In this document: positions 1 to 5,133 of the stretch, piece by piece
Position numbering within the stretch: the stretch's first letter is position 1
Layout of the letters: every line of letters starts with the position of its first letter
Assembly (NCBI GenBank): GCA_002296975.1
Contig: DBIS01000307.1
Span: 1-5,133, forward strand
Direction: 5' to 3'
DNA length: 5,133 nucleotides
From: Deltaproteobacteria bacterium UBA796
GTDB lineage: Bacteria; Myxococcota_A; UBA796
Notes under the pieces: generated by a model
The model's database searches: none
What the model saw: only the letters and a program-made list of their open reading frames with translations
What the model was told of the DNA's origin: nothing
Program-made: the position numbers and the translations under genes

Positions 1-94
1 CAGCGTCCACCACACGGGCACCGAGGGTGGATAGGATTTTCGCGACTGCACTCTTTCCAGTCGCGATGCCCCCTGTCAGACCAACCAAGGTCAA
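1..94 (-). CDS. coaE: Dephospho-CoA kinase, N-terminal fragment (runs off the left edge)
   Basis: Only the first 31 codons are in the window. The product would phosphorylate the 3'-hydroxyl of dephospho-CoA with ATP, the last step of coenzyme A synthesis in the cytoplasm. The fragment reads MTLVGLTGGIATGKS at its start, with a P-loop GGIATGKS at residues 8-15, and then LGARVVDA at 24-31. This is the typical CoaE opening, in which VVDAD follows the first helix. No ATG or GTG lies in frame nearby. I chose the TTG at 94-92 because GGAG at 104-101 stands six bases upstream and because it forms a TTGA overlap with the stop of the preceding gene, a common sign of translational coupling. A second TTG two codons later is less well placed. 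Family assignment rests on the P-loop and its context and is fairly secure. The lid and CoA-binding regions are outside the window. Confidence 0.88.
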   Translation of the reverse strand, partial: MTLVGLTGGIATGKSAVAKILSTLGARVVDA

Positions 95-540
95 GGCGTG
101 CTCCGAATCCGAGAAATGGCGTGTCGGGTGGCCCGTTGCAAGCAGGGCGGAGGGTCGGCTTGGAGCAGTGCTTGCAAAGGGGCGAGTGCAGCAGAGGTCT
201 CGAGTAAACCCAGGATCTGTACACACGGGCGGACGATATTTTTGGTCTTCAGCTGCCGCATACACTGGGGAGCGAGGGTGCGGTCGAAAACGCTCAGAAG
301 CTGCCTGCCTTCGAGTGCGCGCATATCATTCGATTCTCTGGCGCCGTTTCGAGCAGCCTCCCTGGTGCGACGAAGCAAAACCCTGGCCGCAAATAGACGA
401 ATGTGGGGGTCTGCACTATCGAGGTCATTGACATAGCGTCGGCTGGAAACATCTCGCTTGATTGGCGTGTTTGGGACCGTACCCACGGCATGAGCGCTAC
501 CAAAGCCCAAAAGCAAACTGATGATGGCCGCGCTAATCAT
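91..540 (-). CDS. Small exported HEAT-repeat-like protein of unknown function
   Basis: The protein has 149 residues. Residues 1-18 look like a Sec signal peptide: a short hydrophobic stretch (IISLLLGFG) ending in an AHA cleavage site, so the mature protein is probably periplasmic. Two or three paired-helix segments resemble HEAT repeats: about 36-61 (YVNDLDSADPHIRLFAARVL), about 103-126 (VRPCVQILGLLETSAALAPL) and 128-146. HEAT repeats usually form a curved scaffold for protein binding, so a partner-binding role is inference. Three cysteines (C93, C106, C133) could form a disulfide in the periplasm. It starts inside the end of the sigma54 activator gene (8-base overlap, GAGAAG at 550-545 as ribosome site), and its TGA overlaps the TTG of coaE. 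It is therefore probably co-translated with both. No enzymatic motif is visible, and I do not recognise a named family. Confidence 0.78.
   Translation of the reverse strand: MISAAIISLLLGFGSAHAVGTVPNTPIKRDVSSRRYVNDLDSADPHIRLFAARVLLRRTREAARNGARESNDMRALEGRQLLSVFDRTLAPQCMRQLKTKNIVRPCVQILGLLETSAALAPLQALLQADPPPCLQRATRHAISRIRSTP
101..104 (-). promoter_or_regulatory. Ribosome binding site that decides the TTG start of coaE
   Basis: GGAG on the minus strand, six bases before the TTG at 94-92 and inside the last codons of the upstream HEAT-like gene. It supports the non-ATG start and the stop-start overlap. Confidence 0.6.
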
Positions 541-2302
541 CCATCTTCTCGAGGTACCGGAAAATCGTCCTCGGGTCGACGCCCAAGTCTCGTGCTGTGG
601 CTGCCTTATTCCAGTTATTCAGCTCAAGGGCTTGCCGTATATAGTTGACTTTAAAGGCTTCTTCGGCGTCAGCCAAGGGTATGATATGGCGCTTTTCGTT
701 TTCGCCCAGCCCCATGTCAGTTGGATTGATGAGCACCCGGTCAGTCATAATGACAGCCTTTTTGATGCGGTTTTCGAGCTGCCGAACATTACCGGGCCAA
801 TAATAGCTCCGCATTGCAATGATGGTGTCGTTGCCGAACCCTCGGCATTTGCTGGAGTATTGCTCAGCGTATTTGTTCAAAAAGAACTTGGCGAGCTGAT
901 GGATATCGTCACCACGTTCTCGCAGTGGCGGTAAGTTGATGGTGATCTCGTTGAGCCGGTAGACAAGGTCTTCCCGGAAACGCCCAGCATCAAGTTCGGA
1001 GTCGATGTCTTTATTCGTGGCCGCAACAACTCGGATGTCCACCGGTCGGGGGGTGAGGTCGCCGACCCGCTCAATCACCCTGTCTTGCAGTACGCGAAGG
1101 AGTTTCACCTGTAAGCTCATGGGCATCTCACCGATTTCGTCGAGAAAGAGTGTGCCCCCATTGGCGCTCTCGAATTTCCCCATTTTGTCGGTGACTGCGC
1201 CCGTAAAGGAGCCCTTTTTGTGTCCGAAAAGCTCACTCTCCAGTAAATTTTCAGGGATAGCGCCACAGTTGATGGACACAAAGGGTTGCCTGGCCCGTGG
1301 GCTGAGCCTGTGAATCTCTTTGGCGACAAGCTCCTTGCCCGACCCTGTTTCACCCAGGATGAGTGCGGATATATCTGTGGGGGCGATCCGCCGAATCATC
1401 TTGAAGACGGCCTTCATGGGGGCGGAGGTGCCGATGATGTCACCCTGGGCCGTTTTTCGGAGTTGTTCTCGTAGATTCTTATTGGTGGTCTTGAGCTGGT
1501 TGAGCAGTAGCGCTGCGTGCATCGTGACCGAGGCTTGGGCGGTCCAGACCTGCAACAGTGAGAGGTCTGACTGGGTGAAGAGGCCCGATACCGCATCATT
1601 TCCCAAATACAGAATGCCCAGCAGGTCGCCACGAAACATCAGCGGTACGCACATCACGGACGAAAGCTTAAGGTCAACCACTGACCGTGATTGACCAAAC
1701 TGCCGGTCTTTCATGGCATCTGAAACAATCAAGGGACGCCGTTGTTCGATGACCTGGTCGATGATGGTGTCAGACACGACTGAAAGGTCAGATTTTTCAT
1801 CGATTACATTATGTGCTGCAGCCAGCTCTCGATCCCCATTGCGCAGCACGATTACAAAGCCCTTTTCGGCGCGTGTGAGCGCTACGACTGCCTCGAGGAG
1901 TTGCTCGAATAGGCGATCTGGTGACTCCTCTCGCATCAGCTGAGCCGAAAACTCGACCAACTTTGAGAGGTTGTTGGTGGATTCTTCTGGGCTGATGCCA
2001 GAGGTCGGCGGGGTGCCTTCGAAAAAAGACAACTGAAAACGACCGATAAGGATGGTGTCGCCTGATTTTATTTTGGCGGATCGTATTTTTTTGCCATTTA
2101 AATAAATCTCAGCCTTGGGGTTTACGGCGTTGACTGTGACCTCGGCACCGCTTCGCAAAAGGTTCGCGTGGGTGGCGCCCACATGAGGGTCATCCAAAAT
2201 GACATCGTTTCCCCTTAAACGGCCGATTGTGACGAGGGGCTTTTTTAAGGAGACGTCTTTTGTGCTCTGTCGAACAGTGTCTGTACATCTAAGATAAGCC
2301 AT
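533..2302 (-). CDS. Sigma54-dependent transcriptional activator, FHA-GAF-AAA+-Fis type
   Basis: The 589-residue cytoplasmic protein is a complete enhancer-binding activator. Order: FHA domain (about 1-96; GR at 27-28, N69-G70), GAF sensory domain (about 113-265), short helical linker (266-286), sigma54-interaction AAA+ domain (about 288-512) and Fis-type HTH (about 545-587). AAA+ motifs are all present: Walker A GETGSGKE 317-324, the sigma54-contact loop as GSFTGA 364-369, Walker B GGTLFLDE 382-389, VVAATN 425-430, arginine fingers in RFREDLVYRLN 441-451, and WPGNVRQLEN 502-511. By family knowledge it would bind upstream enhancers and remodel sigma54 polymerase by ATP hydrolysis. It has no receiver domain, so input probably comes through FHA (phosphothreonine) or GAF (ligand). 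The FHA serine usually present in SRRH is glycine (GATH, 42-45). GAGGG at 2311-2307 is the ribosome site. It lies 34 bases after an exported-protein gene and overlaps the next gene. Its targets are unknown. Confidence 0.95.
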   Translation of the reverse strand: MAYLRCTDTVRQSTKDVSLKKPLVTIGRLRGNDVILDDPHVGATHANLLRSGAEVTVNAVNPKAEIYLNGKKIRSAKIKSGDTILIGRFQLSFFEGTPPTSGISPEESTNNLSKLVEFSAQLMREESPDRLFEQLLEAVVALTRAEKGFVIVLRNGDRELAAAHNVIDEKSDLSVVSDTIIDQVIEQRRPLIVSDAMKDRQFGQSRSVVDLKLSSVMCVPLMFRGDLLGILYLGNDAVSGLFTQSDLSLLQVWTAQASVTMHAALLLNQLKTTNKNLREQLRKTAQGDIIGTSAPMKAVFKMIRRIAPTDISALILGETGSGKELVAKEIHRLSPRARQPFVSINCGAIPENLLESELFGHKKGSFTGAVTDKMGKFESANGGTLFLDEIGEMPMSLQVKLLRVLQDRVIERVGDLTPRPVDIRVVAATNKDIDSELDAGRFREDLVYRLNEITINLPPLRERGDDIHQLAKFFLNKYAEQYSSKCRGFGNDTIIAMRSYYWPGNVRQLENRIKKAVIMTDRVLINPTDMGLGENEKRHIIPLADAEEAFKVNYIRQALELNNWNKAATARDLGVDPRTIFRYLEKMDD

Positions 2303-2336
2303 AGAACCCTCGTTGGACCCCAGTATAACGGGCGGA

Positions 2337-3155
2337 TCATCGGATGGGGATGCTCAGGGCCAGTTGAAATTTAGGCTTGCTTGGAGTTTGAGCACGGTCG
2401 GAATTTTGGGGCCTAGAAATGTTGACATGGGCACGCCAGTGACGCTTTGCATCCATCGCCGACCATATCCAAAGCGAGTAAAAGCCCGCAGTTGATGTCC
2501 ACTGAACGGTCTTTTGGGTTCGGAGGCGGGTGAGCTCAGTTGTGCTGGACCACTCACGATTGTCCAAGAGTCCGCCAAAGCTGGCCACGCTCACAATGGC
2601 GCAAATGGACTGGCCAATGGCCAATGCGGTGCCCATTCGTTTATCGCCGTTTTGGATTTGATAGATTCCAAATCCTATAAATGCGCTGGGTGGGGTTTTC
2701 GGGACTGGCCCCAGAGCGACAGGAGGGAGCGTGGGGGTGATCGGCGTGGCGGGGCGAAGGTATGTGCGAATTGTTTCGAAAAATCCCACAACATCAGGGG
2801 GATGCGCAAACGGGTCGATGGTGTACAATGGGGCTGACGTCAAGACCGATTCAAAGAGGCGACGAGCCTCTTCTTTATTGCCTTGGCTGTAGTGGACTTC
2901 ACCCAAGTAAACCTGGGCATCTCGGCGGGTCGATGCGTCGACTAAGGTGGTGTCGTTGATCAGGGCAGCGAGCATTGTGGCGGCCGTGGCCCCTTCACCT
3001 CTTTGGTACATGTGAACTGCGGCCGATAGGCGCTCCCCGTGCGACGGGTCGTGGGGCGCTACGGTTTCAGCCATGATTGGCGCGTTTAAGCCTTCGGCCT
3101 TTGCGTTTTGACTGGCCGCAAAAATCAGGGCCATATGCATGAGAATGAAGCGCAT
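2337..3155 (-). CDS. Exported TPR-like protein with C-terminal membrane hairpin, function unknown
   Basis: The protein has 272 residues. Residues 1-20 form a signal peptide (hydrophobic ILMHMALIFAA, cleavage likely after AKA). Residues about 42-110 look like two TPR-type helix pairs, including YLGEVHYSQGNKEEARRLFE, followed by DPFAHPPDVVGFFETIR at 114-130. A proline-rich linker (about 134-157) leads to FGIYQIQNG (162-170) and two hydrophobic segments (about 174-195 and 221-235), and the chain ends in a strand-like FQLALSIPIR. This layout (TPR, proline linker, glycine-rich QNG turn, membrane hairpin) resembles uncharacterised envelope proteins that I associate with deltaproteobacteria. That resemblance is from memory, not from a search. 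An envelope scaffold role is inference. It is first in the minus-strand operon, 34 bases upstream of the sigma54 activator. The first ATG gives a complete signal peptide, but its ribosome site is weak. The ATGs at codons 6 and 8 are less likely because they shorten it. Confidence 0.82.
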   Translation of the reverse strand: MRFILMHMALIFAASQNAKAEGLNAPIMAETVAPHDPSHGERLSAAVHMYQRGEGATAATMLAALINDTTLVDASTRRDAQVYLGEVHYSQGNKEEARRLFESVLTSAPLYTIDPFAHPPDVVGFFETIRTYLRPATPITPTLPPVALGPVPKTPPSAFIGFGIYQIQNGDKRMGTALAIGQSICAIVSVASFGGLLDNREWSSTTELTRLRTQKTVQWTSTAGFYSLWIWSAMDAKRHWRAHVNISRPQNSDRAQTPSKPKFQLALSIPIR

Positions 3156-3282
3156 CGTGGTTCGAGCCTACGTTGGCCCCACACAGGATGCAAGCCTCTT
3201 GGATTTGATGTTTGTCAAGTGCGACAGAACGTACTACTCGCGTTTTATATCAATATATATTTACCTAAAGAGTGGAATTTAA
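3156..3282. promoter_or_regulatory. Divergent intergenic promoter region with AT-rich core
   Basis: This 127-base gap separates genes transcribed away from each other, so it should hold a promoter for each. Positions 3243-3263 contain a single C and otherwise only A and T, in clear contrast to the GC-rich surroundings. A TATATT at 3256-3261 is a possible -10 for the plus-strand gene, but no good -35 is seen. Other small elements are an interrupted palindrome CAAG-CCT-CTTG at 3191-3201, a short inverted repeat AACG/CGTT at 3228-3244, and a TTGACA on the minus strand at 3218-3213 without a matching -10. No sigma54-type GG-N10-GC element was found here. Confidence 0.6.
3244..3252 (-). promoter_or_regulatory. 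Possible extended -10 element for the minus-strand operon
   Basis: On the minus strand this reads TGATATAAA, an extended -10 (TGn) followed by TATAAA, one base from consensus. It would start a transcript near 3237, with a leader of roughly 80 bases before the ATG at 3155. No convincing -35 lies upstream, which an extended -10 can tolerate. It sits in an AT-rich patch where chance matches are likely, so confidence is low. Confidence 0.35.
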
Positions 3283-3825
3283 ATGAAACGCTTAGAAACC
3301 CAACCATGGTGGGCCGAGATGATCGAACTTAAAGATGTGCTCTCCTTGCGAGAACTCTCGGAGAAGTTTGGTGCCTCGCCAGCCGCTATCGCCAATGCCC
3401 TTAAGCGAAATGGTATCAAGCGGGTAAAGGCGCCGGCCGGGCCAAGGAAGGGACGGAAGGGTCGCCGAAGAGGGCGTCGGTCCGTTCTGGATAGGTTTCG
3501 GGACCAAATGGGCACTGTTGTCGACCGTGAAATCGCCGAATTGGCTGGGGTGACGGTTAGCGCTGTGACCAACTATAGAAGGCGTCACGACATCAAGGCA
3601 TCAGCCAGTAGAGGGCGGCCCCGTAAGCGTCCAGAGGCTCAGGAAGTACTGAGCTTAAAGGCTGTTGCGCGACCAAAAGCGGGAGCCCGAGGCTACCGTG
3701 TCGTGATTGGTGGCGAGGCTTTTGTGGTGATTGCAGGGGACATCGCTGAGGCAGCGACCAAGGCGAAACAGAACGGCCGCGGTGAGGTGACTCAGATTGA
3801 GCTGCTCGGGCGTGCCCTGGGCTAA
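3283..3825 (+). CDS. Small basic DNA-binding protein with two HTH repeats and an AT-hook
   Basis: The protein has 180 residues and no signal peptide, so it is probably cytoplasmic. Residues 23-46 and 82-105 are two helix-turn-helix-like units that align without gaps at 9 of 24 positions (RELSEKFGASPAAIANALKR and REIAELAGVTVSAVTNYRRR). Each is followed by a basic tail: GPRKGRKGRRRGRR at 53-66, and RGRPRKRP at 110-117, which is a good AT-hook match to the GRP core that binds the minor groove of AT tracts. Residues about 137-180 form a probable beta-alpha-beta module (YRVVIGGEAFVVI, then a helix, then VTQIELLGRAL), possibly for dimerisation or ligand binding. I infer a transcriptional regulator or chromatin-like protein but recognise no named family. 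The start at 3283 has a weak AGTGGA ribosome site at 3271-3276. The ATG at 3319 (codon 13) is an alternative that keeps all domains. Its stop overlaps the stop of the opposing gene. Confidence 0.85.
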   Translation: MKRLETQPWWAEMIELKDVLSLRELSEKFGASPAAIANALKRNGIKRVKAPAGPRKGRKGRRRGRRSVLDRFRDQMGTVVDREIAELAGVTVSAVTNYRRRHDIKASASRGRPRKRPEAQEVLSLKAVARPKAGARGYRVVIGGEAFVVIAGDIAEAATKAKQNGRGEVTQIELLGRALG

Positions 3826-5133
3826 CCCTTACGTTCTGCGATTCTCGTTTCGAAGGCACCGCTTTCATCGGTGAAGGCCGTCGCCAGCAAGGTGCCCTTA
3901 AGCGTGCGCACCTCGATGAGGGCAAAGCGGACCGCCTCGCCAAGCCGGGTGACCCTTCCTGAGATGAGTTCACCCGTAGATAGATAGACCGTTCCTTGGT
4001 CTGTGGCTGGGTCAACAAGCACGCGAGCCATCGCCAAGTCTGCATTGGGCGGCGACACGAGCAGTGCGATGGATTGCGGCGGTAGGTCCAGGTCAAAGCG
4101 CCCATCAGCGTCCGTACTTGTGGAAAAGACATAGCCATCAAAGCCAGTCTCCTGGGCATTTACAGCAGCCCTTGGTACCGGCTCACCATCTGTGTCGAGG
4201 ACCGACGACGAAAACTGGACCCTGTCTGGAAGGTGGATGGCAGCCAAGTCCACTCGGGTCGCGCCAACCCTAAAGCTGATGGATACACCCCCAAAAGGGG
4301 TGTCAAACTCAGGGATGATTTCGCCTGTCCAGGCGCCTGCCAGGAGGTCTCTTCCGAACAAACCATCCCTGTCGGTGTCGGTTTCGACTTGGAGTCGACC
4401 GTCGCTGTAGTCGAGCTCCACAGAGCGAAGGCGGACGCGAACATTACGTATGGCGCCGCGCCCCTCAGCATCAAAGACCTGCCCAAACACAGCCACCGGT
4501 GTGATCTGCCCCATATTCACATCGAGAGAGAGCCCGTCGGTCTCTGCGACCATTGCTGGAAGGCGAATAACGGGCATGGCTTGCCCGATTTGGCCCATTA
4601 CCTGCAAGATGTATTCATCTGGGTAGGCCCGCAAAAGGTAGTGTCCGCTTTGGTCGGTGGTGGTGCTCGGGCCCATGACACCTGTGGCGAGGTGCTCTAG
4701 GGCAACCTTGGCCCCCACGATTGCGCTGCCTTCACTGTCTCGCACGATGCCAAAAACCGGTGCACCGTAGCCGAGGTCGATGGTCTCGAGATCACGCTTG
4801 TCGGTGATATCGGCATCAGAGCTGACCTGAAAGGGTAGCGTGCTCCCATCGGTGGGGACGATGCTGAACTGGTAGCCGTTGGATGGGGGCACCATAAGGC
4901 TGAAAAAGCCGTTGTCATCGGTCGTGACTGATGCACCGCTGAGGGTGCCGACCCTGATCACGGATACTGTGGCCGAGACTGGCTGACGGTCTGCGCCGGG
5001 TACTTCGGCATTGTTTGGGTTGACCTCATACCCGACGACCTGTCCAGACACTTCAACCGAAGGGCTAAGTTTGATGTCCATGTCATCGAGTTTTGTGTCT
5101 GCGCTGGCGAGCCAAGATTGGTTTGCTAAGTCC
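3822..5133 (-). CDS. Multi-domain carboxypeptidase-regulatory-like repeat protein, 5' end outside the window
   Basis: The reading frame is open to the right edge, so about 437 C-terminal residues are seen and the ATG at 5081 is probably internal: the upstream codons read ASADTKLDDMDIKLSPSVEV, a normal entry into the first repeat. At least five beta-sandwich units follow. Counting from that methionine, units open at 11 (VSGQVVG), 109 (VFGIVRDSEG), 198 (VFGQVFDAEG), 290 (FSSSVLDTDG) and 373 (ISGRVTRLG). Each has the hallmark T-D-x-x-G-x-F/Y strand: 54 (TDDNGFF), 142 (TDQSGHY), 236 (TDRDGLF), 323 (TDADGRF) and 404 (TDESGAF). These folds resemble the CarboxypepD_reg/Ig-like domains of surface or secreted bacterial proteins, so an extracellular adhesion or structural role is inference. 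No membrane helix or sorting signal is seen at the C-terminus. The fifth unit stops soon after its hallmark strand, at a TAG overlapping the neighbour's stop. Confidence 0.88.
   Translation of the reverse strand, partial: DLANQSWLASADTKLDDMDIKLSPSVEVSGQVVGYEVNPNNAEVPGADRQPVSATVSVIRVGTLSGASVTTDDNGFFSLMVPPSNGYQFSIVPTDGSTLPFQVSSDADITDKRDLETIDLGYGAPVFGIVRDSEGSAIVGAKVALEHLATGVMGPSTTTDQSGHYLLRAYPDEYILQVMGQIGQAMPVIRLPAMVAETDGLSLDVNMGQITPVAVFGQVFDAEGRGAIRNVRVRLRSVELDYSDGRLQVETDTDRDGLFGRDLLAGAWTGEIIPEFDTPFGGVSISFRVGATRVDLAAIHLPDRVQFSSSVLDTDGEPVPRAAVNAQETGFDGYVFSTSTDADGRFDLDLPPQSIALLVSPPNADLAMARVLVDPATDQGTVYLSTGELISGRVTRLGEAVRFALIEVRTLKGTLLATAFTDESGAFETRIAERKG

Noticed and set aside
27..436. Two plus-strand open frames of 112 and 134 codons
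   Set aside because: They lie opposite the HEAT-like gene and coaE, have odd composition (many Arg, Cys, Trp) and show no motif.
521..934. Plus-strand 137-codon open frame
   Set aside because: It is antisense to the sigma54 activator's AAA+ and HTH coding region and has no independent support.
2322..2350. Internal promoter with TATACT (2327-2322) before the sigma54 activator gene
   Set aside because: The matching -35 (TCCCCA) fits only three of six bases and the leader would be about 13 bases, so operon read-through is simpler.
3213..3218. Perfect TTGACA on the minus strand as a -35 box
   Set aside because: No acceptable -10 lies 15-19 bases downstream; the sequences there are GC-rich (around GGCTTGC).
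3170..3225. Sigma54 promoter-like GG and GC pairs in the divergent region
   Set aside because: The spacing is wrong: 15 between GG and GC in one case, and no GC in the other (GGATTTGATGTTTGT).
3593..4159. A 188-codon open frame on the minus strand crossing the convergent junction
   Set aside because: It is rich in Arg, Ser and Pro with no domain pattern, and it overlaps two well-supported genes in other frames.
5079..5081. ATG as the true start of the repeat protein
   Set aside because: The frame stays open to the window edge, the upstream codons continue the repeat style, and no signal peptide follows this ATG.

Overview
This is a compact, moderately GC-rich bacterial segment with five protein genes and part of a sixth. 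I see no RNA genes, insertion sequences, CRISPR arrays or phage genes. Gene style points to a deltaproteobacterium-like lineage (Myxococcota, Bradymonadota or a relative): an FHA-GAF-sigma54 activator, an exported TPR protein with a DPFxHPPDVVxFFE block and a FGxxQxQNG membrane hairpin, and a long protein of carboxypeptidase-regulatory-like repeats. This placement is inference from gene types, not from a marker gene.

Left part (1-3155, all minus strand, transcribed right to left): a probable four-gene operon. It begins with an exported TPR/membrane-hairpin protein (3155-2337). After 34 bases comes a 589-residue sigma54-dependent activator with FHA and GAF sensory domains (2302-533). This overlaps by 8 bases a small exported HEAT-repeat-like protein (540-91), whose stop overlaps the TTG start of coaE, dephospho-CoA kinase (94 to beyond base 1). 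The overlaps suggest translational coupling.

Middle (3156-3282): a 127-base divergent intergenic region with a strikingly AT-rich core at 3243-3263. It probably carries the promoters of the minus-strand operon and of the plus-strand gene at 3283.

Right part: a plus-strand gene (3283-3825) for a small basic DNA-binding protein with two HTH repeats, an AT-hook and a C-terminal beta-alpha-beta module. It meets tail to tail, with a 4-base overlap of stop codons, a minus-strand gene (5133-3822, start outside the window) for a protein of at least five beta-sandwich repeats.

Taken together, the segment links regulators (a phosphopeptide/ligand-sensing sigma54 activator and a possibly AT-tract-binding protein) with envelope or secreted proteins of unknown role. 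The AT-hook protein beside an AT-rich divergent promoter suggests autoregulation and control of the neighbouring operon. No defence or mobile system is visible.
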